DNA from: Nonomuraea spiralis
GTDB taxonomy: Bacteria; Actinomycetota; Actinomycetes; Streptosporangiales; Streptosporangiaceae
DNA length: 64,000 nt
Direction of reading: 5' to 3'
NCBI RefSeq assembly: GCF_014648435.1
Contig: NZ_BMRC01000022.1
Coordinates: 100,592 to 164,591, forward strand
Part shown: positions 1-8,172 of the stretch, piece by piece
Position numbering within the stretch: position 1 is the stretch's first letter
How the letters are laid out: every line of letters begins with the position of its first letter
Program-made: the position numbers and the translations under genes
The notes under the pieces: generated by a model
Database searches by the model: none
Told to the model about the DNA's origin: nothing
The model's input: only the letters and a program-made list of their open reading frames with translations

Positions 1-87
1 GGAGATGTTCGCCAGCGGGTAGACCTCGTGCCCGATCCGTACGGTGCGCTTGCTGATCCGGATCTCGCCGATGTGTTCCTTGGCCAT
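1..87 (-). CDS. DUF6232 family protein, partial (N-terminus only)
   Basis: The reverse strand reads MAKEHIGEIRISKRTVRIGH and continues through EVYPLANIS to the window edge. The start ATG is at 87, with GGAGGCGC just upstream as ribosome site. This opening (a short strand, then I-x-R-x-G-x-x-x-YP-x-x-N-I) matches the N-terminus of DUF6232 proteins, small actinobacterial membrane proteins of unknown function. Only 29 residues are visible, so the membrane segments cannot be checked. The family call rests on the N-terminal pattern alone. Confidence 0.55.
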   Translation of the reverse strand, partial: MAKEHIGEIRISKRTVRIGHEVYPLANIS

Positions 88-263
88 GCGCCTCCACCTC
101 CAGGCTGCTGAACGCGAGGTTCGCCCGACTGCCGGCGACGCCCTCATGGTCGCGCCGACCGCGGCGGCGCACCTGAGTACCCCTCTACTCAAATGCCGCC
201 GAACGGGCGACAACTGCGGGATCGGCGCGAAAACCAGAACAAGAAGTGGCACGATCCGGAGTC

Positions 264-860
264 ATGGCCAAGGGGACGATTCTCAGGGACCTGAAGAGGG
301 CGAGGCGTTCCGGTGAACCCGTGAGGGTCAGCCGTGAGATCGCCCGCGCGGATCGGCTGGACGCCTACGTGGTGGGCGTCGGCCGCAAATGGGCACTGCT
401 GCACACCATCTCCGACCAGCTGCATCTCGACGGCCACTCGGCCGTACGCCTCCGCGACGTCGAGCACGCGACGCGCTCGGCCTGGAAGGGCTCGACCGTG
501 GCCCATCGTGCCCTCACCTCGCGCGGGGAGCACCCTCAGCCTTTGCCGGAGATCGACCTGGATTCCACCACGGGCCTGATCACGACGTTGACCAAGGCGT
601 TTCCTCTCATGGCTGTCCACATCGAGAGAATTGACCCACATGTCTGCTACATCGGCCGCGCCCACGGAGTCACCCGGAAGAAGCGACTGCGTCTGCAGGA
701 AATCGACCCGGCAGCGGACTGGGCCCTCATCTGCTCGATGAACAGGACAACGGACATCACCCGGTTCGACGTCGGTGGCGGGTACATCGATGCGCTCCAC
801 TCGGTCGGCGGAGATCCACCGGAGTGTCGATGCTCGGCTGATCGGCCCCCCGTACGCTGA
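264..860 (+). CDS. Hypothetical protein
   Basis: I do not recognise a family. The protein has about 198 residues with a basic N-terminus (RDLKRARRSGEPVRVSREIA), then a region of alternating hydrophobic and charged segments (DAYVVGVGRKWALLHTISD, and around residue 130 CYIGRAHGVTRKKRLRLQEI). No signal peptide or membrane helix is seen, so it is probably cytosolic. Third-position GC is high and the frame is clean. The start is uncertain: ATG 264 is chosen because family-like sequence begins there, but GTG 246 is in frame and the GGAG before 264 is only two bases away. It is convergent with the acetyltransferase, six bases apart. Confidence 0.6.
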   Translation: MAKGTILRDLKRARRSGEPVRVSREIARADRLDAYVVGVGRKWALLHTISDQLHLDGHSAVRLRDVEHATRSAWKGSTVAHRALTSRGEHPQPLPEIDLDSTTGLITTLTKAFPLMAVHIERIDPHVCYIGRAHGVTRKKRLRLQEIDPAADWALICSMNRTTDITRFDVGGGYIDALHSVGGDPPECRCSADRPPVR

Positions 861-866
861 GCCCCC

Positions 867-1364
867 TCACGGGCCCGCGACGGGCGCGCGCTCGGGCCGT
901 GTGGTCACGTCCAGTACGGCGACCGTCTCACCTTCGCTTTTCTCGCCCGTGAGCTGGAACCCGAGCTTCCGGTAGAAGCCTTCCGGACCGCCCGCTCCCG
1001 GTTCCCATGTGACGTACATCCGCGTGCCGCCACGACGCCTGATCTCTCCGGCCACTGATTCGACGGCGAAGCGGCCGACGCCGCGTCCTTGTGCGTCGGG
1101 GGTGATGTTGAGGCGCCACAAGCCGGACCGGAAGTCGACTCCCTTTCCGTCCCAGTCGAGGTCGAGGAAGGCCATCACGAAACCGACCGGACCGTCGCCG
1201 TCGAGGATGATGCGCGACCAGGCCACGTTCGGGTGGACGTACGCCTCGGCCAGCGATTTCACCACAGGCGAGACGAAGTGCTCCTGTTCGGGACTGACCT
1301 TCACCGCGATGGCCATCTCGATGTTGGCGGGTGTGACAGGCACCAGGCGGAGGCTTTCGGTCAT
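867..1364 (-). CDS. GNAT family N-acetyltransferase
   Basis: 165 residues, normal length for a single GNAT domain. The fold can be followed in order: an N-terminal substrate helix region, the beta4 strand GPVGFVMAFLDLDW, the acetyl-CoA pyrophosphate loop ITPDAQGRGVGRFAVE (the Q/R-x-x-G-x-G/A motif) near residue 90, and the closing GGPEGFYRKLGFQLTGE motif. The opening MTESLRLVPVTPANIEMAI and the FYRKLGF ending resemble the spermidine/diamine acetyltransferase branch, but the substrate cannot be read from sequence. It is cytosolic and transcribed divergently from the ArsR-type gene at 1498, so both share the 130-bp intergenic region. Confidence 0.85.
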   Translation of the reverse strand: MTESLRLVPVTPANIEMAIAVKVSPEQEHFVSPVVKSLAEAYVHPNVAWSRIILDGDGPVGFVMAFLDLDWDGKGVDFRSGLWRLNITPDAQGRGVGRFAVESVAGEIRRRGGTRMYVTWEPGAGGPEGFYRKLGFQLTGEKSEGETVAVLDVTTRPERAPVAGP

Positions 1365-1421
1365 GCAAGGACCTTACGAGGTGGTCGCGCAGGATGATCG
1401 CCTCCCCGTACGCCGGACAGC

Positions 1422-1451
1422 TTGACAGGCAGCCTTCTGGCTGCCTAATTT
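1422..1451 (+). promoter_or_regulatory. Promoter of the ArsR-SRPBCC gene
   Basis: TTGACA (1422-1427) and TAATTT (1446-1451) form a near-consensus sigma-70 promoter with an 18-bp spacer. The spacer itself is a perfect inverted repeat (see the operator entry), so regulator binding would cover both hexamers. A strong ribosome site GGAGG (1481-1485) precedes the ATG at 1498. Confidence 0.75.
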
Positions 1452-1471
1452 AAAGGCAGCCGAAAGGCTGC
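1428..1471. promoter_or_regulatory. Tandem palindromic operator, probable autoregulation site
   Basis: Two perfect inverted repeats stand side by side: GGCAGCC-TTCT-GGCTGCC (1428-1445) and GCAGCC-GAAA-GGCTGC (1456-1471). Their centres are 27 bp apart. The first fills the spacer between the -35 and -10 boxes and the second lies just downstream of the -10, over the likely transcription start. Binding by the ArsR-type protein encoded next to it would block its own promoter. Regulator identity is inferred from position. Confidence 0.7.
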
Positions 1472-1497
1472 ATATCGACAGGAGGGCGAGGGCGGGC

Positions 1498-2292
1498 ATG
1501 GACGAGGTGTTCAAGGCGCTGGCCGATCCGAGTCGGCGCGCGCTGCTCGACTCGCTCAACGCCCGCAACGGGCAGACGCTGCGCGAGCTGTGCGCCGGAC
1601 TCGACATGGCCCGGCAGTCCGTCAGCAAGCACCTCGCGGTGCTGGAGGAGGCCGGGCTCGTCGCCACCGTACGGCGGGGCCGGGAGAAGCTCCACTACCT
1701 CAACGCCGCGCCCGTGCACGAGATCGCCCACCGATGGATCAGCCGCTACGACCGGGCCAGGGTCCAAACCCTGGCGGACCTGAAAGTCGCCCTGGAGGAG
1801 AGCTCGATGGACGCCCCGACCTTCGTCTACGCCACCTACATCCGCACCACCCCGCAGAAGCTCTGGCAGGCGCTGACCGAGCCCGCCTTCACCCGCCGCT
1901 ACTGGGCCACGGAGTTCGCCACGGACTGGTCCGTCGGCTCCCAGATGACCTGGGACAACCACGGCGTGCTGGTCAGCGACCCGGAGCAGGTCGTACTGGA
2001 GGCCGAGCCCTACAGCCGGCTCTCCTACACCTGGCACGCCGTCACCCCGGAGCTCGCCAAGCGCTTCGGCTGGGACGAGGAGACGCTCGCCCGGCTGTCC
2101 GGCGAGCCCCGCTCGAAGGTCACCTTCACCATGGAGGAGGCTTCCGCGCAGGTCGTGAAGCTCACCGTCGTGCACGACGGCTTCGAGCCCGGATCGACCC
2201 TGGCCGCGATGGTCAGCCAGGGCTGGCCGAGCGTGGTGGCGAGCCTGAAGTCACTGCTGGAGACCGGCGAACCGCTGCCCGAGGAGGCCTGA
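1498..2292 (+). CDS. ArsR-family HTH fused to SRPBCC (AHSA1-like) domain
   Basis: 264 residues in two parts. Residues 1-100 are an ArsR winged helix: the opening MDEVFKALADPSRRALLDSL is the classic ArsR start, and the recognition helix is around LDMARQSVSKHLAVLEEAGL. No metal-binding ELCVC-type cysteines are present, so metal sensing is not supported. Residues 105-255 are an AHSA1/SRPBCC ligand-binding domain (TYIRTTPQKLWQALTEPAF at its start, WPSVVASLKSLLETG at its end). ArsR-SRPBCC fusions are known as single-protein sensors of hydrophobic ligands. Here a tandem operator overlaps its own promoter, so autorepression is likely. The divergent acetyltransferase may be co-regulated. Confidence 0.9.
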   Translation: MDEVFKALADPSRRALLDSLNARNGQTLRELCAGLDMARQSVSKHLAVLEEAGLVATVRRGREKLHYLNAAPVHEIAHRWISRYDRARVQTLADLKVALEESSMDAPTFVYATYIRTTPQKLWQALTEPAFTRRYWATEFATDWSVGSQMTWDNHGVLVSDPEQVVLEAEPYSRLSYTWHAVTPELAKRFGWDEETLARLSGEPRSKVTFTMEEASAQVVKLTVVHDGFEPGSTLAAMVSQGWPSVVASLKSLLETGEPLPEEA

Positions 2293-2374
2293 CCTGCCCG
2301 ATCAGCGGCTCGACGACGTCACGCGACGCCGCCCATCCTCCCTCGGGCCGTTCTCGGGCGAGGTGGTTGCGCGA

Positions 2375-3847
2375 CTACCGTCGGCGCTGGTCCGTCAGGT
2401 AGGAGATGGCCTTGGCGAAGGCGGCGTCGTGGTCACCGTTCAGTTCCTCGTCGCTGAGAACGCCGGGAACGGACAGGTGTGGCGGAATACCCGTCACGTC
2501 GTAGGAGGTCCTATCCCGGGTCAGGAAACGTTCATTGGGCAACGCGAAGCTCCACCCGTTCGGCAGCTTCCGCCACAGGAAGTCGGAGAAGGCGCCCTGG
2601 GTGTTCTCCCCGATCCGCTCAGGCCGAGGTGTCCGTCCCGTCATGGCCTGGGTGAACGTCTCGCCCGCGCTGATGGTCAGGCCGCTGGTGAGCAGGGCGA
2701 CGGGGCCCGTGTACACCGGCGCGGTCGCCGGCCGTACGGGCACCGGCTGGGGCCGGGTGAACCTGGGCGGGTCGTCCGGGGTGTTGCGGGCCTGCTTGGC
2801 GTACGCGACGTACGGCCTGCCGGTGAGCCTGGATGCGAGCCGCAGGCCGAGCCCGTCGTAGCCGCCCAGGTTGACCCGGAGGTCGAGGATGAGGCCGCGC
2901 AGCCGGTCGGGACCCGAGGTGCGGGACGCGGTGAAGATCTCGTCGAGTGCCCGGTCCAGCTCGGCCGCATTGGGTTCGAAGCCACCGTCGGCGTAGCCGT
3001 CGAACGCGCCCAGCCGCAGGTAGCCGAGCCCGTCGGGGAGGTCGGCGTACCCGATCACGCCTCGTCCCCACTGTTTCAGGGGTTGGTGGGTGGCGTTCGT
3101 CTCGATGAACTTCTGGACCCGTGCGTTGAAGGCCAGGAAGGCCGGTATTCCGTCGAGCTGCCTGGTGCCCGGCCGCAACGGCCTGGCGAACTGCCTGTCG
3201 CCCGCGAGGAGGGCGGTGTGCGCGTCGCCGAGCTCCTTGAGGATGTCGCGCAGCACGGCGAACAACTCCTCGTCCCCGGTGTTCGAACTGACCCTGGGAC
3301 GGTACCGGTCCCGTACGGCTCGCCAGTCGACGCCCTTGGCGGCGAAGAACGGGTAGTTCTCGGCGAAGGTCGTCCAGAAGACGTCGAACACCTTCACCGG
3401 ATCATCGGACGTGGGCGTGGAACACGCCACGGGCAGGCCGGACAACCTCCGTAGCTCGATGGCGCCGACGCTGCCCGAATACCGCAGCTGCGCCCGGCCC
3501 GGCCCCCGCGTCCGGATGCTGATCCGCCGGCCGCCGGCCGGCGCCGTGAAGGATGCCGAGTCGCGCGTCGCCGCCGTCCGTTTCGCTGTGAGCACTCCCC
3601 GCAGGCAGCTGGTCGCCGTCGTGTCGAAGGTGGTGAGCCGCCCCTGGCCGATGTCGAAGATCGTGCCGTAGCCGTCGGCCCGCCAGAACCCGTCCAGCGG
3701 TTGCCGTCCCGCGGAGGCGGCGCCGGCGGCCGGCGCCGCGACCGCCGCGGCGATCCCCAGCGCGGCCAGTACGGCGGCCAGCCTCCGTGACGTCCCTCCG
3801 CGCTCGATGTTCCGTTGATCGTTCGCAGGAGTCCTGTTGTCGTTCAC
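2375..3847 (-). CDS. Secreted S41 family peptidase (tail-specific protease type)
   Basis: The precursor carries an Arg-rich N-region and hydrophobic stretch (RRLAAVLAALGIAAAVAAP), i.e. a signal peptide, so it acts outside the membrane. The C-terminal half is the S41 core: GLILDLRVNLGGYDG, then the nucleophile region ALLTSGLTISAGETFTQAM, where the Ser before AGE is the expected catalytic residue, then GENTQGAFSDF. No PDZ domain is obvious, so it resembles the TSP-like S41 proteins of Gram-positives. GTG 3847 is chosen as start. An ATG at 3901 with GAGGGG upstream is also in frame but lies inside direct repeats in front of the divergent kinase gene. It ends convergent with the ArsR fusion gene. 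Confidence 0.82.
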   Translation of the reverse strand: MNDNRTPANDQRNIERGGTSRRLAAVLAALGIAAAVAAPAAGAASAGRQPLDGFWRADGYGTIFDIGQGRLTTFDTTATSCLRGVLTAKRTAATRDSASFTAPAGGRRISIRTRGPGRAQLRYSGSVGAIELRRLSGLPVACSTPTSDDPVKVFDVFWTTFAENYPFFAAKGVDWRAVRDRYRPRVSSNTGDEELFAVLRDILKELGDAHTALLAGDRQFARPLRPGTRQLDGIPAFLAFNARVQKFIETNATHQPLKQWGRGVIGYADLPDGLGYLRLGAFDGYADGGFEPNAAELDRALDEIFTASRTSGPDRLRGLILDLRVNLGGYDGLGLRLASRLTGRPYVAYAKQARNTPDDPPRFTRPQPVPVRPATAPVYTGPVALLTSGLTISAGETFTQAMTGRTPRPERIGENTQGAFSDFLWRKLPNGWSFALPNERFLTRDRTSYDVTGIPPHLSVPGVLSDEELNGDHDAAFAKAISYLTDQRRR

Positions 3848-3894
3848 GGGATCCGACGCTAAGCGGCGAGCCCGGCGGGGCACGTCACACCACG

Positions 3895-3946
3895 GAGCCA
3901 TCCGGACCCCTCATACCTTCGAGCCATCCGGCCCTCGGGTCATACC
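3895..3946. repeat. Direct repeat in the S41 / histidine kinase divergent promoter region
   Basis: GAGCCATCCGG occurs at 3895-3905 and again at 3921-3931. Each copy is followed by a C-rich stretch and TCATACC (3911-3917 and 3940-3946). Spacing and position, 70-120 bp upstream of the kinase start, suggest a response-regulator or other activator site. This is inferred from the repeat only. Confidence 0.4.
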
Positions 3947-4014
3947 CAGGTGGGAGGCCCGAGGTCGGCCGCGAGACGGAGCTCTTCGTGGAGGCCGGGG
4001 GCTACTGTGAGGGC

Positions 4015-5253
4015 ATGTCGCGCGCCTTCGCCCCGGCCCCGGCCGGACCCGCGGCGCTGCCCGCGCTCCGGTTCGCGAGGTCACGGGCCGTCGCGTCCTG
4101 GGTGATCGCCTGCTTCATGTTCGCGATGAACGTGGGGATGCTCGCCACCGTCTATGACGCTCCGGTCGAGCTGACGGTCCCCCTCGCCGCGGCCTGCGCG
4201 GCTCCGGTGACGATCTGCGGACGCCGGCCGTTGACCGCCTGGCTGATGATCTACGTCGGGATGCTGGTCACGCCGGCGCTGGTCTCGCCGCCGGTGGCGA
4301 ACAACCCGTGGCCGTGGCTTCCGATGCCCGTGGTCGCCTACCTGATCGTGCTGTTCGCGCTGGCGCAGCACCGGCCGCGATGGACGCTGGCGGCCGTCTG
4401 GGCGCTGTCCCTCCTCGGCGCCCTGGTGGACGTGTCCCTGATGCCCACATCGTCCACGAGCCCGGCGGTGGTGCTACAGCTGGTGACGGCCGTCGTTCCG
4501 GTGCCGCTGATCGTCGGCGACAACCTGCGCTGGCGCCGCCTGGCCCAGGCGCGGGTCGCCGAGCAGGAGCAGATCAGCGCGGCCGAGCGGGCCCGGCGCG
4601 AGCTGCTGGAGGAACGGACCAGAATCGCCAGGGAGATGCACGACGTGGTGGCGCACCACATGTCGGTGATCGCCGTACAGGCGTCCAGTGCGGCGCGCAG
4701 GCTGGGCGGGGTGCCCGCCGAGGCCGAGCGGGAGTTCGACTCCATCGGTACGGCGGCCCGGCAGTCACTGGCCGAGATGCGGCGCCTGCTGGGTGTGCTG
4801 CGCAGCGACGACGCGACGCCTCGGCGTACCCCGCTGCCAGGGCTCGACCAGCTGGACGTGCTGATGGAGAGCGCCCGGCAGGCTGGAACCCCCGTCGAGC
4901 TGACAGTATCGGGCCTGCCCGCGTACCTGCCGCCGGGGACGGAACTGCCGGTCTACCGGATCGTGCAGGAGGCGCTCAGCAACGTGATCCGGCACGCGCC
5001 GGGCGCCGCCACGGCCGTGACGGTCACCGGGAACGGGACCGGCCTGCGGGTCGTGGTGGAGAACGCGCCGCCCGCGGACGCGGGACGCGCGCTCGCCGAG
5101 CCCGCGGGCACCGGCCACGGGCTGGCCGGAATGCGGGAACGGGCCGCCCTGGTGGGCGGCGTTCTGCTGACCTTGCCGACGCCACGCGGCGGGTTCCGGG
5201 TCGAGCTGACGCTGCCCCTGGCGCGGGCCGAGCACGAGGAGGAGCCCTCGTGA
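4015..5253 (+). CDS. Sensor histidine kinase, NarL/DesK type
   Basis: 413 residues. The N-terminal 150 residues hold five or so hydrophobic helices (for example SWVIACFMFAMNVGMLATVY), so the sensor is membrane embedded without a large outer domain. The HisKA_3 dimerisation segment follows, with the phospho-acceptor H209 in REMHDVVAHHMSVI, then the HATPase N-box (VQEALSNVIRHA) and G-box (GTGHGLAGMRERAALVGG). It starts at ATG 4015 after GTGAGGG. Its stop overlaps the GTG of the response-regulator gene (GTGA), so the two are translationally coupled and form one two-component system. The signal is unknown. Confidence 0.9.
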   Translation: MSRAFAPAPAGPAALPALRFARSRAVASWVIACFMFAMNVGMLATVYDAPVELTVPLAAACAAPVTICGRRPLTAWLMIYVGMLVTPALVSPPVANNPWPWLPMPVVAYLIVLFALAQHRPRWTLAAVWALSLLGALVDVSLMPTSSTSPAVVLQLVTAVVPVPLIVGDNLRWRRLAQARVAEQEQISAAERARRELLEERTRIAREMHDVVAHHMSVIAVQASSAARRLGGVPAEAEREFDSIGTAARQSLAEMRRLLGVLRSDDATPRRTPLPGLDQLDVLMESARQAGTPVELTVSGLPAYLPPGTELPVYRIVQEALSNVIRHAPGAATAVTVTGNGTGLRVVVENAPPADAGRALAEPAGTGHGLAGMRERAALVGGVLLTLPTPRGGFRVELTLPLARAEHEEEPS

Positions 5254-5933
5254 CGATCCGGGTGCTCATCGCCGACGACCACGCGATGGTCCGGGCGGGC
5301 TTCGGCGCCCTGCTGGCCGCCGAACGGGACATCGACGTCGTCGGTGACGCGGCCGACGGCGAGCGGGCGGTGGCCGAGACGAGGCGACTGCGGCCCGACG
5401 TCGTCCTCATGGACGTCCGCATGCCCGGGATGGACGGCCTGCGGGCGGCCCGGCTGCTCCTGGCGCCGCCCGGCGGGGAGTACAGGCCGCGTGTGCTGAT
5501 GCTCACCACCTTCGACCTGGACGACTACGTGTACGAGGCGCTGCGCGCGGGTGCCAGCGGATTCCTGCTGAAGGAGGCGTCGCCCGCGGACCTCGTCTCG
5601 GCGGTGCGGGTGGTGGCGGCCGGGGACGCCCTGCTCGCCCCTTCGGTGACCCGGCGCCTGATCGAGGAGATCGCCAGGTGCAGGCCCGCGCTGCCCGGTG
5701 CCGCACCCCGGGTGCAGTCGCTGACCCAGCGGGAGTCCGAGGTGCTCATCCACGTCGCCCGCGGCCTTTCCAACATCGAGATCGCCGCGGCCCTCGTCGT
5801 CGCCGAGCAGACCGTCAAGACGCACGTCGGCCGCATCCTGGCCAAACTCGACCTGCGAGACCGCGCCCAGGCAATCATCTTCGCGTACGAGAGCGGCCTC
5901 GTCGTCCCCCGCTCCGACCTTCCCTCCCGGTGA
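5250..5933 (+). CDS. LuxR/NarL-type response regulator
   Basis: 227 residues starting at GTG 5250 inside the kinase stop codon. The receiver domain (residues 1-120) has the acidic pair D9/D10, phospho-acceptor D55 in VVLMDVRMPGMDG, and the conserved Lys in FLLKEASPADL. A short linker leads to the LuxR HTH (QSLTQRESEVLIHVARGLSN ... VAEQTVKTHVGRILAKLDLRDR). It is the cognate partner of the kinase at 4015. The direct repeats upstream of that kinase gene are a plausible target. It ends convergent with the serine hydrolase gene, 27 bp apart, with no clear terminator between them. Confidence 0.92.
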   Translation: MTIRVLIADDHAMVRAGFGALLAAERDIDVVGDAADGERAVAETRRLRPDVVLMDVRMPGMDGLRAARLLLAPPGGEYRPRVLMLTTFDLDDYVYEALRAGASGFLLKEASPADLVSAVRVVAAGDALLAPSVTRRLIEEIARCRPALPGAAPRVQSLTQRESEVLIHVARGLSNIEIAAALVVAEQTVKTHVGRILAKLDLRDRAQAIIFAYESGLVVPRSDLPSR

Positions 5934-5960
5934 CCGTTCACCATCGGGCTTCGGCCGGGG

Positions 5961-7472
5961 TCAGCCGTCCACCATGGCCGGCTGTGCCGGTGCGGAGATC
6001 GCCTGTCCGGCGCGGCGGTAGCACCGGACGCGACGGCCGAGTGCGACTGCCCCGAGTACGCAGCAGGTGAGGCAGAAGAGCGCCAGCAGCGGCATCAGCC
6101 AGGCGGTGACGATCCAGTACTGGACGTCGAACGCCCCCCAGATCGGCATCGGCAACACCACGCTCAGCACCGTCACCAGGGCGAGGGGCACGAGCCGCAG
6201 GGCCGGCAGCGGCCGGCGCGCCGCGCGGCGGCGGGTGGCCCAGCGGCGCGCTCGGACGATCGCGGTGACCAGCAGTGCGGCCATCCCCACCGTGAGCCCG
6301 AGCAGGACCGCGTTCACGACGGTGAGCGGGTTGCTCATCGGCGTCACCGGTGCCCCGATCCGTTCGGCGAGCAGGTTGGTCGAGAGCAGGCCGGGGTCGC
6401 CGACGCCGTTGGTGAGGACGAGGGCGGCCACACCTGTCTTGGGCGAGAAGACCATGTCCCCGGTCCACGTCGCCAGTGTCCCGCCGTGGCCGACCAGCGA
6501 CGGCGGCGCGCCTGCCGTGACGGGACGGGCCTGCCAGCCGAGGGCGTGGTCACCGGCCTTCGGCTGTACGGTGTGCAACTCGGCCAGGGAGCCGGCGCTC
6601 AGCAGGCCCGCCCCGAGGGTTCCCTGGTTGAACCGCAACCACCGCACCATGTCGTCCAGGGTCGAGATCACCCCGCCGTTGCCGACGCACATCCCCGGCA
6701 TCTCCGGCGCCGCGACGGCGACCCCGAGTACGACCTCGTACCCGGACGACAGGCCCTCGGCACGATCGGAACATCCCAGCGTGGAGCTGGTGTCGGTCAT
6801 GCCCAGCGGCGTGAACAGCTCGGTGTGGAGGAAGTCGTCGAACGACTTCCCCGACATCACTTCGACGATCCTCGCCGCGATCGAGAAGTTGGTGTTGTGG
6901 TACTCAGCGTGGGTGCCCGGGGCGGCGGCCAGGGTCTTGTCGGCCAGCGCGGCCACGATCTCCCGCGCGGTGCGCAGAGGCGGGAACACGTACTCGTTGT
7001 TGGTGTCGTTCGACAGTCCCGAGGTGTGGCTGAGGATGTGGCGCACGGTGATCCCGGTGAAGCGCGGATCGGCCATCCTGAAGTCGGGCAGGAGCTTGAC
7101 GACCGGGTCGTCCAGGGAGACGCGGCCGCGATCGACCAGCAACATGATCGCCGTGGCCGTCATCGACTTGCTCATCGACGCGATCCGGAACCGGGTCCGC
7201 GCCGTCACCGCGTCGCCGTCCCCGTCCCGGCCGCGGACGATCGTCTCGACCGACGACCCGTCGATCACGGCCGCCGCGACGCCGGGCGTGCCGTAGACGG
7301 AGCGGTAGTCGTCGACCAGTTGTCCGCCGGTGGCATGGGCCGGCGCCGTCCGGCCGAGCAGCACGGCGACGAGCCCGCCGCAGAGGACGAAGAGCGAGGT
7401 CACACGGGGAAAGCGCAGATGTAGGAAACGCACGACGTCGAACCTAGGCCGGGCGTCACCGCCCGGCATCAC
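5961..7472 (-). CDS. Serine hydrolase, class C beta-lactamase/PBP-like, with C-terminal membrane segments
   Basis: 503 residues. An N-terminal hydrophobic segment (SLFVLCGGLVAVLLG) acts as signal or anchor. The beta-lactamase fold carries S99-M-S-K102 (S-x-x-K nucleophile motif), a tyrosine motif in AEYHNTNFS (Y-x-N) and HGGTLATW near residue 330 as the third motif. After the hydrolase domain come three or four hydrophobic helices (LLGLTVGMAALLVTAIV and others), so the enzyme is membrane tethered with its active site outside. This family includes D-alanyl-D-alanine peptidases and esterases, and the substrate is not decidable. It lies 37 bp downstream of a two-component system on the same strand and probably belongs to that operon. 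Confidence 0.85.
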   Translation of the reverse strand: MMPGGDARPRFDVVRFLHLRFPRVTSLFVLCGGLVAVLLGRTAPAHATGGQLVDDYRSVYGTPGVAAAVIDGSSVETIVRGRDGDGDAVTARTRFRIASMSKSMTATAIMLLVDRGRVSLDDPVVKLLPDFRMADPRFTGITVRHILSHTSGLSNDTNNEYVFPPLRTAREIVAALADKTLAAAPGTHAEYHNTNFSIAARIVEVMSGKSFDDFLHTELFTPLGMTDTSSTLGCSDRAEGLSSGYEVVLGVAVAAPEMPGMCVGNGGVISTLDDMVRWLRFNQGTLGAGLLSAGSLAELHTVQPKAGDHALGWQARPVTAGAPPSLVGHGGTLATWTGDMVFSPKTGVAALVLTNGVGDPGLLSTNLLAERIGAPVTPMSNPLTVVNAVLLGLTVGMAALLVTAIVRARRWATRRRAARRPLPALRLVPLALVTVLSVVLPMPIWGAFDVQYWIVTAWLMPLLALFCLTCCVLGAVALGRRVRCYRRAGQAISAPAQPAMVDG

Positions 7473-7509
7473 CCCGAGGTGTGAGACGGCACCACCCGGC
7501 AGGATGGAA

Positions 7510-8172
7510 TCAGCCGGGCAGGTCGTCGCGTCCCACGAGCCCGTTCTCGTACGCGTGGATCACCGCGTGCACGCGGTCGCGCAGGTTCAGTTTCTGCAGG
7601 ATGGCCCGGACGTGCGACTTCACCGTGTTCTCGCTCAGCACCAGTTCCGCGCGGATCTCGCTGTTGGACCTGCCGCGGGCGAGCAGGCCGAAGATCTCGA
7701 CCTCGCGCGGGGTGAGGCCGTCCAGGGCCGCCGTCCGCCGTACTGGCACCTGCCGTACGAGGTCGAGGATCGTCGCGGCAACCCCCGGGGCCAGCGCGGA
7801 CGTCCCGGAGGCGACGTCGCAGACGGCCTGGGCCAGGGCGGCGGGCCGGACGTCCTTGGTCAGGTAGCCGCTCGCGCCGGCCCGGATGGCGGCGACGACC
7901 AGCTCGTCGTCGTCGAACGTCGTCAGCATGAGCACCCGGGTCGCCGGTGCGATCCTGACGATCTCCGCCGTGGCGGCGACCCCGTCCATGCGCGGCATGC
8001 GGATGTCCATCAGGACGACGTCGAGCCGGTGCCGCCGGACGACCTCAATCGCGTCGCTGCCGTTCGCGACGTCGTGGGTGACCTCGATGCGTTCGTCGGC
8101 CGACAACACCGTACGGAGCGAGGCCCGCAACAGCTCCTGATCGTCGACGAGCATGACGTGGATCCCGGTCAT
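7510..8172 (-). CDS. LuxR/NarL-type response regulator
   Basis: 220 residues from ATG 8172, which overlaps the stop of the kinase gene (ATGA). The receiver domain shows VDDQELLRASL, phospho-acceptor Asp in VVLMDIRMPRMDG and Lys in YLTKDVRPAAL. The LuxR output domain follows (DGLTPREVEIFGLLARGRSN ... SENTVKSHVRAILQKLNL). It is the partner of the kinase at 8169-9344. The serine hydrolase downstream is the first candidate for the regulated function. Confidence 0.92.
   Translation of the reverse strand: MTGIHVMLVDDQELLRASLRTVLSADERIEVTHDVANGSDAIEVVRRHRLDVVLMDIRMPRMDGVAATAEIVRIAPATRVLMLTTFDDDELVVAAIRAGASGYLTKDVRPAALAQAVCDVASGTSALAPGVAATILDLVRQVPVRRTAALDGLTPREVEIFGLLARGRSNSEIRAELVLSENTVKSHVRAILQKLNLRDRVHAVIHAYENGLVGRDDLPG

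Noticed and set aside
189..800. Long open frame opposite the hypothetical gene at 264-860
   Set aside because: Antisense shadow typical of high-GC DNA. No domain, no ribosome site, and codon bias favours the + strand.
2293..2374. CCTCG...CGAGG as a terminator between the convergent ArsR fusion and S41 genes
   Set aside because: Arms of five bases with mismatches just inside them, not convincing.
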